Below, piece after piece: positions 1-8,072 of a stretch of 64,000 nt of DNA; within the stretch, counting starts at the first letter, position 1; the number at the start of each line of letters is the position of its first letter. Source of the stretch: Cyanobium sp. CZS48M (lineage in GTDB: Bacteria > Cyanobacteriota > Cyanobacteriia > PCC-6307 > Cyanobiaceae); assembly GCA_030373145.1 (NCBI GenBank), contig JAUCZK010000008.1, positions 1-64,000 of the forward strand, given 5' to 3'. The notes beneath the pieces are model-generated. The model did not search any database and had not been told where the DNA came from. It saw only the letters and a list, made by a program, of their open reading frames with translations. Both the position numbers and the translations under genes were made by a program.

Positions 1-142
1 ATCGCCCAGCAGCGGCCTGGCTTGTTTGTTCATTGGCACGGTGAACGGGCGGTGGCTGGATGACAGGAGCCGTATGACGCGAGAGTGTCATGTACGGATC
101 TGTGGGGGCCTCGGGGGGAAGTTCCCCGGGGCTACCCGGCAG
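1..142 (+). mobile_element. 3' end of a group II intron (domain V and VI)
   Basis: 67-101 GAGCCGTATGACGCGAGAGTGTCATGTACGGATC folds as a domain V hairpin: GAGCCGTA/TACGGATC outer stem with one mismatch, TGACGC/GTGTCA inner stem, GAGA (GNRA) tetraloop. It is followed by a DVI-like stem CCTCGGGG...CCCCGGGG with a bulged A near GGG/CTACCC. Body of intron lies left of the window. Confidence 0.75.
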
Positions 143-345
143 CATCAGCGGTTGATCGATGGGGCTCATGCGTATGCGCTGGGCGTTGGTGGGCCGGAGG
201 CGCTCGTAGGTGGGGGAGGGGTTTGGGGGCATGGGGGGATCCTGGCGGGGGTGTGACGGCGGTGGAACCTGTCAGGAGGACAACAGCCCTCTGGACTTCT
301 GGCCTGCTTCGTTTTGCTGACTGCATTGGCTCTAAAATCCATTCC

Positions 346-603
346 ATGCCCCTTTGGAGTCCTCGGCTGGTGGCGGCGAATCTTCCCCTGGGCCAGATGA
401 GTCTGGAAGAAAAACTTGAGGCGATGGAAGTCCTATGGGCGGATCTCTCCGCCACGCCTGATCAGGTCCTATCCCCTGATTGGCATCGCGATGAATTACG
501 GCGGCGCCGCAACCAGCTGGAGCAGGGTTCCGCCCGGTTTCAGTCTTGGAACGACGCCATGACTGACCTCAAGGCCGAGCTTCGTGGATATCAGGCTCCT
601 TGA
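346..603 (+). CDS. Type II TA antitoxin, addiction-module component family
   Basis: MPLWSPRLVAANLPLGQMSLEEKLEAMEVLWADL...; short helical protein whose stop overlaps the start of a RelE/ParE-like ORF. ORF track start (85) is too far upstream. Confidence 0.7.
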   Translation: MPLWSPRLVAANLPLGQMSLEEKLEAMEVLWADLSATPDQVLSPDWHRDELRRRRNQLEQGSARFQSWNDAMTDLKAELRGYQAP

Positions 604-1093
604 TGCGGCCACCGATGATCTACGGAACGGTTGGTTGTTCTACGAACTTCAGGCACCGGGGCTGGGCAATCGCTTTCTGGATGCCGTCGAAGCTGATGTT
701 CAATCACTGACTGTCTATGGCGGCATTCATCTTCAGGTCGATGGGTTTCATCGCATGTTGATCAGGCGGTTTCCCTTTGCGCTTTACTACGTGATGGAGT
801 CGACGAGCATCGACATCTACGCCATCCTCGATTGTCGACGCGATCCTATCTGGATTCGCCGGCAGAGCTCAAGCAGCTCGTCGCGTCGTGGCTCCGCCAC
901 GCTGGCCTTCGGCCAGGTACTGCCATCGCTCAACTCTTCGCCACCGATCAGGCTGTCGTGGCCATCGCCATCGGCGGTGATGCCGTTGAAGGTGAACCCG
1001 GCCCACCATGCGCTTCCCAGGATTCGCTGGGCCACGTCCTGCTCCGGGGCCGGGCTGCGGCGGCCGAGCAGTTCCATCAGCATCAGGGGCTGA
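584..1093 (+). CDS. RelE/ParE-family toxin, C-terminus running into a relic repeat
   Basis: GTG start; VDIRLLDAATDDLRNGWLFYELQAPGLGNRFLDAVEADVQSL...RRFPFALYYVMESTSIDIYAILDCRRDPIWIRRQ is toxin-like; residues after ~865 are antisense to the relic repeat. Confidence 0.7.
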   Translation: MDIRLLDAATDDLRNGWLFYELQAPGLGNRFLDAVEADVQSLTVYGGIHLQVDGFHRMLIRRFPFALYYVMESTSIDIYAILDCRRDPIWIRRQSSSSSSRRGSATLAFGQVLPSLNSSPPIRLSWPSPSAVMPLKVNPAHHALPRIRWATSCSGAGLRRPSSSISIRG

Positions 1094-1330
1094 TCGATGT
1101 GGCTCATGCGCATGCGCTTGGCGATGTACTGCCGCAGGCGAAGGAAGGCGGCAGAGGGGCTGTTGGCCATGGAGTGATGCTGGCGGCTGCCGGGCGACCG
1201 GGCCAGGTTCGGCTTTGGGCGGCCTGCCAGGCCATCGCCCCTGCTGGGATTCCTTCTGGTGTGGGCGCCTGGCGGCTGCAGCCAACCCGGCTCCTGGTGT
1301 GGCTGTGCCGCCCCAGTCCATACCCGCCAC
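864..1330 (-). pseudogene. Relic repeat copy A (decayed HNH-nuclease-type gene fragment)
   Basis: Minus strand reads MANSPSAAFLRLRQYIAKRMRMSHIDQPLMLMELLGRRSPAPEQDVAQRILG / KRMVGRV.. out of frame; nucleotide repeat of 6840-7260 and 9776-10340. Confidence 0.7.
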
Positions 1331-1361
1331 CGCTATCGCCGGCCGACTTCCCCAGCCAGCC

Positions 1362-1612
1362 CTAGTGTGCCGTCCCAGAGATTTGCGAGCAAAGTCTCTG
1401 GAGCTTTTCCAGGATTGAATCCGCGGTGGCGGTCCAGCTGAAGGGAGCCTTGGTCTTGTTGTAGGCCGCCACGAACTGCTCGATCTTGGCGATCAGCTCT
1501 TTGACGCTGGAGAAGCTTCCCCGGCAGATGGCTCGCTGGGTGATGATCCCAAACCAGCGCTCCACCTGATTGAGCCAGGAGGCGTAGGTGGGTGTGTAGT
1601 GGACATGGAAGC
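1362..1612 (-). pseudogene. IS630-family transposase, C-terminal portion (disrupted)
   Basis: RFHVHYTPTYASWLNQVERWFGIITQRAICRGSFSSVKELIAKIEQFVAAYNKTKAPFSWTATADSILEKLQRL; joined to 4395-5235 it gives 1092 nt = 364 codons. Confidence 0.9.
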
Positions 1613-1697
1613 GGGGACTGTTCGCCGACAATCACGTTGACCGGTCGGCGACAAGCTCGTTGGCCGGTGGAGAGCGGAGCTGCTGACCCTGGGGCCC

Positions 1698-3314
1698 ATG
1701 CGCAGGGCCATGGGGATGCCGGCACCGCTGACGAGCCAACAACGAATGCTGTACATGACCAAACGACGCGCCGGCAGCGCCCAGGAGGCGGCTGCCGCAG
1801 CGGCGGGCATCTCCGTGCGCAGTGCCCGGCGGATCGAGAAGAACCAGATCCAGCCCAAGGCCGGCCAGCCCCGAGGGCGCACCCGAGCGGATCCCCTGGC
1901 GGGCGTCTGGGAGTCGGAGCTCTTGCCGCTGCTGCAGAGCCGCCCTGGGCTGACACCGATCACGCTGATGGAACATCTGCAACGCCAGAGGCCCGATCAG
2001 GACTGGGTTTCTGCCCATCGCACCATCCAACGCCGGGTACGGGAGTGGAAGGCGCTGCACGGTCCGGCGCCGGAGGTGATCTTCCCGCTCAGCTATGAGC
2101 CCGCTGAGATCGCCTTCTGCGACTTCACCCAGCTCAAGGACATCGAGATCACGATTGGCGGAACAGTCTTTCCCCATTTGCTGTTCCACTACCGCCTGGC
2201 GTGGAGCGGCTGGAGTTACGCCCAGGTGATCCAGGGGGGCGAGAGTTTTGTGGCCCTCTCCCAAGGACTGCAGAACGCCCTGGCCGCCAGTGGCGGGGTG
2301 CCACGGGAACTGCGCACCGATCGGCTCTCAGCCGCCTGCCGCAACCGCAACGGCAGCTTTGCCGCCGACATCACCCGCCGCTACCACGCCCTCTGCCATC
2401 ACTACGGCCTGGCCTACAGCCGCAACAACCGTGGTGTCGCCCATGAGAACGGCCGGGTGGAGAGCCCCCACGGCCACCTCAAGGGACGGATCGAGCAGGC
2501 CCTGCTGCTGCGTGGCAGCACCGATTTCGAGACGGTCGCCGCCTACGAGGCCTTCATTGCTGCGGTGACGGCGCAGTACAACCGCCCCCGGCTGTGTCGC
2601 CTGGAGCAGGAGCAGCCGGCGCTGCGGCCCTTGCCGCCCTATCGCTTTGCCGACTACGACATCGAGCAGCTCACGGTGCGGCGCACCAGCACGATCGAGG
2701 TGAGGAGGGTCGTCTACTCCGTGCCGCCGCGGCTGATCGGCCACAAGGTGACGGTGCGGATCTTCCATGACCGGCTGCAGGTGCTGCTGGGCCGCAAAAC
2801 TGCCTGCGACTTGGTCCGCCTGCACGGCGGCGTTGAGCGGCACGGCAGGGCCTGGTCGATCGATCTGGACCATCTGATCGATGCCCTGCGCCGCAAGCCC
2901 CGGGCGTTGCTGCACTGCCGCTACCAGCGGGAGCTGTTCCCCGACGAGCGCTGGTGGGTCCTCTGGCAGGAGCTGCGCGCCAGCGGTGACCGTGACGCCG
3001 CAGCTCGGCTCATGGTGGAGGCCCTCCACGTCGGCTGCCGCCTGGCGACCTACGAGGCGGTGCTCGCCTGGCTGGAGAAGGCACGAGCGCGGCATCGGCT
3101 GTCGCTGGCGGAGCTGCAGAAGCGTTTCCGGCTGCCGCCCCACCGCCCTGTTCCCGAGCAACGCATTGCCCAACACACCCTCCAGACCTATGACCACCTC
3201 CTCCTCGTCCATTCCCAGAGCACAGGCGGTGGAGGCGACGCTGCCGATGCTGCTCAAACAGCTGCGGCTGGCGCGCTTCCGCTCCCACTGGCAGAGCCTC
3301 GCCTCGCAGGCTGA
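1698..3314 (+). CDS. istA: IS21-family transposase IstA
   Basis: 538 aa; HTH then rve-type DDE core (AEIAFCDFTQLKDIEI..., LRTDRLSAACRN..., YSRNNRGVAHENGRVESPHGHLKGRIEQALLLRG). Confidence 0.92.
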   Translation: MRRAMGMPAPLTSQQRMLYMTKRRAGSAQEAAAAAAGISVRSARRIEKNQIQPKAGQPRGRTRADPLAGVWESELLPLLQSRPGLTPITLMEHLQRQRPDQDWVSAHRTIQRRVREWKALHGPAPEVIFPLSYEPAEIAFCDFTQLKDIEITIGGTVFPHLLFHYRLAWSGWSYAQVIQGGESFVALSQGLQNALAASGGVPRELRTDRLSAACRNRNGSFAADITRRYHALCHHYGLAYSRNNRGVAHENGRVESPHGHLKGRIEQALLLRGSTDFETVAAYEAFIAAVTAQYNRPRLCRLEQEQPALRPLPPYRFADYDIEQLTVRRTSTIEVRRVVYSVPPRLIGHKVTVRIFHDRLQVLLGRKTACDLVRLHGGVERHGRAWSIDLDHLIDALRRKPRALLHCRYQRELFPDERWWVLWQELRASGDRDAAARLMVEALHVGCRLATYEAVLAWLEKARARHRLSLAELQKRFRLPPHRPVPEQRIAQHTLQTYDHLLLVHSQSTGGGGDAADAAQTAAAGALPLPLAEPRLAG

Positions 3315-3996
3315 GGCCCAGGGCTGGAGCCACGGCCAGTACCTCTACGCCCTGTGCGAGCAGGAGGCGGAACAGCGCCAGCTCACCCGTCAGCAACGGT
3401 TGCTGCGGGAGGCCCACCTGCCCTGGACGAAAGCCCTGGCCGACTATGACCACCACCAGCGCATCGAACCGGCCCGCTGGCAGGAGCTGGAAGGCCTCGC
3501 CAGGGATCCCGACTGGCTGCAGCGGGGCGAGAACCTGCTGTTGTTCGGCCCCAGCGGTGTCGGCAAGACCCACATCGCCAGCGGCATCGCCCTGGCCCTG
3601 ATCGGCCTGGATCAGCCCTGCCGCTTCTATCCCGCCACCGCCTTGGTGCAGGAGCTGCAGAAAGCACGGGCGGACTACGCCCTGCCGGCAGCACTGCAGC
3701 GGCTGGACCGCTACCCCCTGCTGCTGATCGACGATGTCGGCTATGTGCGCCGCGACGAGCATGAGAGTGCCGTGCTGTTTGAGCTGATCTGCCACCGCTA
3801 CGAGCGGCGCTCGATCCTGATCACCTCCAACCAGCCGTTCAGCGCCTGGGAGGAGATCTTCCCCAGCAGCTCCATGACGGTGGCCGCAGTGGACCGGCTG
3901 GTGCACCACTGCCGCATCGTGGAGATCACCGGCGACAGCCACCGCCGAGCGCAGGCCGCCAGCCGGAGTCAGGCCAAAAGCCAGGGCGAGGGGTAG
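3190..3996 (+). CDS. istB: IS21-family helper ATPase IstB
   Basis: Walker A LLLFGPSGVGKTHIA, Walker B YPLLLIDDVGYV, ITSNQPFSAWEEIF; overlaps istA 3' end. Confidence 0.95.
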   Translation: MTTSSSSIPRAQAVEATLPMLLKQLRLARFRSHWQSLASQAEAQGWSHGQYLYALCEQEAEQRQLTRQQRLLREAHLPWTKALADYDHHQRIEPARWQELEGLARDPDWLQRGENLLLFGPSGVGKTHIASGIALALIGLDQPCRFYPATALVQELQKARADYALPAALQRLDRYPLLLIDDVGYVRRDEHESAVLFELICHRYERRSILITSNQPFSAWEEIFPSSSMTVAAVDRLVHHCRIVEITGDSHRRAQAASRSQAKSQGEG

Positions 3997-4394
3997 TTGT
4001 CGCCCGGCGACAGGCTGGTGCCGAGCTCGCCAGGCTCCGGTGGAGAGGCGCCCGCTGCCGGCGGACCGTGGTGTCCGCCGGCCCGTGCGGTTGCCCGAAA
4101 GGTTCGGCGGAGGGGTCTGCAACGTCAATTCGGCACCGATGCGGTGGAGAGCAGCACAGAACGAGCGGCCAAGGCGATTGTCGTCCGGTGCCGATCACCA
4201 AAACGCAGGCCCTGACAGGGCTGCACCAAGTGGGTGGACCAGATTTCGTGTCGTCGGCATCGTGCTTGTCGCCATGGAGCACCCCAGGCTCACGCCGAAC
4301 AGCCCTGGACGGGAAAGAGTTCAGGGGGCAGATCAGACCAGCCAAAGCGGCCAACTTGTTTGTCGCCACCGGACAAGGGGCTTGACGCGAGACA

Positions 4395-5235
4395 GGGGAC
4401 GTTGTGCCAGCCACGCCCGAACCTTGGCGTGCTTGTGGGTGCAGTAGTTGTCGACGATCAGATGGACGTCCAGATCCTCGGGAACGGACTTCTCGATCTG
4501 GCGCAAGAACCCCAGGAACTCCTGGTGCCGGTGGCGCGGTCTGCACTGGGTGATGACCTCCCCTGTCGCCACGTCCAGGGCGGCGAACAGGGTGGTGGTG
4601 CCGTGGCGGATGTAGTCGTGGGTGACGCCTTCCACGTAGCCCAGGCCCATGGGCAGCAGCGGCTGGGTCCGGTCCAGGGCCTGGATCTGCGTCTTCTCAT
4701 CGACGCAGAGCACCATCGCCTTGTCCGGTGGGTTCAGGTAGAGACCGACGATGTCGCGGACCTTCTCCACAAAGAACGGGTCGGTGGAAAGCTTGAAATG
4801 CTTCTGCCTGTGGGGCTGCAATGAGAAGGTCTGCAGCCAGCGGTGAACGGTGGTTTTGGAGATCCCTGTCGCCGCAGCCAGGGTCCGGGCACTCCAGTGG
4901 GTGCTGCCGTCGGGAGGCGTGGTCTGCAGGGCTCGGTTGATCACCTCGGCGACGGTGTCGTCCTCGTAGGTGCGCGGGCGTCCGGGGCGGAGCTCATCGT
5001 GCAGCCCTTCCAGCCCCAGTTCCCGGTACCGCTTACGCCACTTGCCGACGGTCATGCCCGTCAGCCCCATCCGCTTGGCGATAGAGGTGTTGGTTTCACC
5101 GGCCCCACAAGCCAGCACGATCTGCGCGCGCTGCACGATCGAGTGGGGCAAAGAGCGGGAGTTGGCGATGCTCTGCAGCTGCTGAACTTCGTCCTCAGTG
5201 AGGACCAGCGGCGGCATCGGACGGCCGACAGCCAT
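4395..5235 (-). pseudogene. IS630-family transposase, N-terminal portion (disrupted)
   Basis: MAVGRPMPPLVLTEDEVQQLQSIANSRSLPHSIVQRAQIVLACGAGETNTSIAKRMGLTGMTVGKWRKRYRELGLEGLHDELRPGRPRTY...LIVDNYCTHKHAKVRAWLAQRP; HTH + DDE features. Confidence 0.9.
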
Positions 5236-5325
5236 GGAAAGACTCCCTCGGGAGACACTCCATATTCTATCAGTTATTTGCAGGACTGTACACTAGGATG
5301 TGTACACATTTGGCAGGAGGAAGGC

Positions 5326-5595
5326 GTGGCGACCCGTATTGGCATCCGTGAACTCAGGTCCAGGCTGGCCTCCCATCTGGAATCGTCCACGCCGATTGAG
5401 GTGACCCGCCATGGCCGCACCATTGGCCTCTACGTGCCCTTGCCCCAGCAAGGCAACCTGAGTGATCGGGAGAAGGTGTTGGAGGCTGGCCGGCTGATGC
5501 AGGCTGAACTGGAGCGTCTCGGTTTGAGCGAAGACGAGCTCAGTGCCGACTTCAAGGCCTGGCGGACAGGCCGCCCTGAGCAACCGTCGGCTTGA
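5326..5595 (+). CDS. Phd/YefM-type antitoxin
   Basis: GTG start after AGGAGG; ATRIGIRELRSRLASHLESSTPIEVTRHGRTIGLYVPLP... Confidence 0.8.
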   Translation: MATRIGIRELRSRLASHLESSTPIEVTRHGRTIGLYVPLPQQGNLSDREKVLEAGRLMQAELERLGLSEDELSADFKAWRTGRPEQPSA

Positions 5596-5834
5596 GAGTG
5601 GAGCGCAAGCGCCTGGTCCTGGACGCGAACATCCTCATTCGCGGCTGTCTCGGCCTTCGGGTGCGCGCTCTCATCGCCCATTACGCCGATCAGGTGGACT
5701 TCTTTGTCGCTGAAGCCAACGTGGCCGAGGTGGCACTGGTGGAGGAGAAGCCCATGCCAGGTGCCATGCCTTTGCTCCCCCCTTCTGCCAGGCCGAAGGA
5801 ACTAATTTGTAGGCACCTCACAAGGAGGTCACAC
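5592..5834 (+). pseudogene. PIN-domain toxin, truncated after the N-terminal part
   Basis: RVERKRLVLDANILIRGCLGLRVRALIAHYADQVDFFVAEANVAEVALVEEKP then unrelated residues; reads in frame into the next antitoxin (ORF 5592-6038). Confidence 0.7.
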
Positions 5835-6038
5835 ATGGCCACGAATCTCGCTCTCGATCAGGATCTGCTCGATCACGCCTTCCGCGTGAGCGGTGAGCCC
5901 ACCAAAAAAGCCGCCGTGACTCGTGCCCTTCAGGAGTTCATCGCGCGCCGGGAGCAGCGCCAGGTTGCCGAGCTCTTCGGCGAGCTCGAGTGGGACCCCG
6001 GCTACGACTACAAGGCCGAACGGGAACGCCAGCGGTGA
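5835..6038 (+). CDS. vapB: VapB-type antitoxin
   Basis: MATNLALDQDLLDHAFRVSGEPTKKAAVTRALQEFIARREQRQVAELFGELEWDPGYDYKAERERQR; AGGAGG upstream. Confidence 0.8.
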   Translation: MATNLALDQDLLDHAFRVSGEPTKKAAVTRALQEFIARREQRQVAELFGELEWDPGYDYKAERERQR

Positions 6039-6513
6039 GTCTGCTGGTCGACACCTCTGTCTGGTCGCTGGCCTTTCGCCGTGATGGCCAGCCAGGCGTG
6101 CCGCTCTCCAGGGGGCCGAGCAGGTCTTCACCACGGGATTGGTGCTCCAGGAGGTCCTCCAGGGGTTTGCCGGTCCCAAAAACCGAGAGCAGCTCGTGGA
6201 GCGCCTTTCCGCCCTCGCTTTCCTCCAGCCCGACAAGCAGGACCACATGGCAGCAGCCGAAATCCGCAATGTCTGCCGCCGCCGAGGGATCCAGATCGGC
6301 ACCATCGATGCCCTGCTCATCCAACCCTGCCAGCGCTACGAGCTGACGCTGCTGACAACCGACAAGGACTTCCAGGCAGCCTCTCAGCAGGTGGAGTTCC
6401 GGTTGTGGGGAACGGCGTGGGGGGCGCTCTTTCTTCGCACCCCCCCCCCAGGCAGTTTGCCCACCAGTGGCTCGTGGTCGCAGCGGGGGCCACTGGCGGG
6501 CAGCAGAATGTAA
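6035..6513 (+). pseudogene. vapC: VapC PIN-domain toxin, frameshifted/internally deleted
   Basis: VSLLVDTSVWSLAFRRDGQPGVPL in one frame; (EQVFTTG)LVLQEVLQGFAGPKNREQLVERLSALAFLQPDKQDHMAAAEIRNVCRRRGIQIGTIDALLIQPCQRYELTLLTTDKDF in another. Confidence 0.8.
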
Positions 6514-6516
6514 GCC

Positions 6517-6825
6517 ATGGATCCCAGACAGCCACGCACGCTTCAACGGCTCAGGCAGATGGCCCCCGAGCTGCTCGCGCTCACAGCCGCCCACGGTGGC
6601 CGGGATCTTCGCGTCTTCGGCTCTGTGATCCACGGGGCGGCAGGGCTGCAGAGCGACGTGGACCTGCTGGTGGATTTCCCCACCAGCCCCAGTTTTGAGC
6701 AGTACATGGACCTCAAGCTGGCCCTGGAAGACCTGCTCAGCGCCCGGGTGGACCTGGTGACGCGCCGCGGTCTTCGCCCTGAACTGCGGCAGCGGATCGA
6801 GCAGGAGGCCGTTCCGCTTGCCTGA
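6517..6825 (+). CDS. Minimal nucleotidyltransferase (MNT/MntA-like antitoxin)
   Basis: LRVFGSVIHGAAGLQSDVDLLVDFPTSPSFEQYMDLKLALEDLLSARVDLVTRRGLRPELRQRIEQEAVPLA; GSxxxG + DVDLLVD motif. Confidence 0.85.
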   Translation: MDPRQPRTLQRLRQMAPELLALTAAHGGRDLRVFGSVIHGAAGLQSDVDLLVDFPTSPSFEQYMDLKLALEDLLSARVDLVTRRGLRPELRQRIEQEAVPLA

Positions 6826-6834
6826 AGGGGGGAG

Positions 6835-7262
6835 TGCCCGGAATTGGTCGCTGTTCCTCCAGGACATGCAGTTGTGCTGCTCTGTCCCGCCGATCAGGCT
6901 GCAGGCGCCGTTGCCGTAGGCGGTGATGCCGTTGCCGGTGAGCACGCGGCCCACCATCCGCTGCCCAGGATTCGCTGGGCACGGTCCTGCGCTGGGGCGG
7001 GGCTGGCTGTTGCCTGGCAAATCAGTGCCCCAGCAGTTCCATCAGCATCAACGGTTGGTCGATGGGTCTCATGCGCGTCCGCTCGGCGATGAACGCGCGC
7101 AGGCGAAGGAAGGCAGCAGAGGGGCTGGAGGCCATGGAGTGATGCTGGCGGCTGCCGGGCGACCGGGCCAGGTTTGGTTTTGGGCGGCTCGTCAGGTAGG
7201 AGTCCCCGCTGGTATCACTTTTGGCGTGGGCGTGATGCGGCTGCAGACAACCCGGCCCTAAG
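6835..7262 (-). pseudogene. Relic repeat copy B
   Basis: Minus-strand MVGRVLTGNGITAYGNGACSLIGG and RMRPIDQPLMLMELLG remnants; near-identical to copy C over long stretches. Confidence 0.7.
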
Positions 7263-7323
7263 CGCTGCTGTGCCGCCCCAGTCGTTTGAGGCGTCTACAC
7301 TGGCGTTTATACGCCTGATTGCC

Positions 7324-7584
7324 ATGGCCGCCACCCCTTCGCGCCAGGCCCTGCGCCGCTGGGGCAACAGCCTCGGCATTCGCCTGCCCGCAGCCATCGC
7401 CCGGGAGGCTCGGCTGCAGGAAGATCAGTCCGTGGAACTCTCCGTCGTTGAGGGCGGTGTGCTGATCCGGCCGGTGCAGCATCGCCTGTCTCTGGCCGAA
7501 CGGCTGGCGGCCTACGAGCCCATGGCTGGCGAGCCCACGGAGGCCATGGCCTTCCGTCCGCTCGGGGCTGAGGTCATCGAGTGA
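7324..7584 (+). CDS. mazE: MazE/AbrB-type antitoxin (intact copy)
   Basis: MAATPSRQALRRWGNSLGIRLPAAIAREARLQEDQSVELSVVEGGVLIRPVQHRLSLAERLAAYEP... Confidence 0.85.
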   Translation: MAATPSRQALRRWGNSLGIRLPAAIAREARLQEDQSVELSVVEGGVLIRPVQHRLSLAERLAAYEPMAGEPTEAMAFRPLGAEVIE

Positions 7585-7964
7585 GCCCCCGCCGAGGGGG
7601 CCAGGGCTGGGTGCCCGATCGCGGCGATGTGATCTGGATCGACCACAACCCCCAGGCCGGCCGCGAGATGAAGGATCACCATCCCTTTGCGGTGCTGTCC
7701 ACCGCTTCCTTCCACTCCACCGTGGGCCTGGTGGTGGGCTGCGCCATGACCTCAGCTCCCTGCAACCGTGGTTCCACCCTTGCTGTGGACCTGGGCCCCA
7801 TCCCCGATCGGCCGGGTGCCCACAGCTATGTGCTCTGCCAGCAGCTCAAATCCTTCGACTGGCGCGCCAGGGGCGCTCGCCCCCATCCGATCGGGCGACT
7901 GAACGACTCACAACTGGAAGAGGTGATGGCGATTGTGGGGCAGATCCTTGGCTTGGTGGTCTGA
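7581..7964 (+). CDS. mazF: MazF-type endoribonuclease toxin (intact copy)
   Basis: WVPDRGDVIWIDHNPQAGREMKDHHPFAVLSTASFHSTVGLVVGCAMTSAPCNRGSTLAVDLG...; 4-nt overlap with mazE. Confidence 0.9.
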   Translation: MSPRRGGQGWVPDRGDVIWIDHNPQAGREMKDHHPFAVLSTASFHSTVGLVVGCAMTSAPCNRGSTLAVDLGPIPDRPGAHSYVLCQQLKSFDWRARGARPHPIGRLNDSQLEEVMAIVGQILGLVV

Positions 7965-8072
7965 ACCAGCGTTCGCCCAGACAGAGTCAGCATCCCGCCC
8001 ACTGAGGGCGCCATAGGGTTTTCAGCGATGGTCCCTCCTCGTTTCGACCCGGCAGACCGATCCCCTGGAGCC

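Larger units (their letters stand above)
1619..4394 (+). mobile_element. IS21-family insertion sequence, 2776 bp
   Basis: Left end TGTTCGCCGACAATCACGTTGACCGGTCGGCGACAAGCTCGTTGGCCG, right end (reverse complement) TGTCTCGCGTCAAGCCCCTTGTCCGGTGGCGACAAACAAGTTGGCCG; GGGGAC duplicated at 1613-1618 and 4395-4400; contains istA and istB. Confidence 0.92.
1363..5295 (-). mobile_element. IS630-family element (about 1.15 kb) split by a nested IS21-family element
   Basis: Ends CTAGTGTGCCGTCC (1362-) and reverse complement of GGACTGTACACTAG (-5296) are imperfect inverted repeats bounded by TA. DDE transposase halves lie on either side of the nested IS. Confidence 0.85.
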
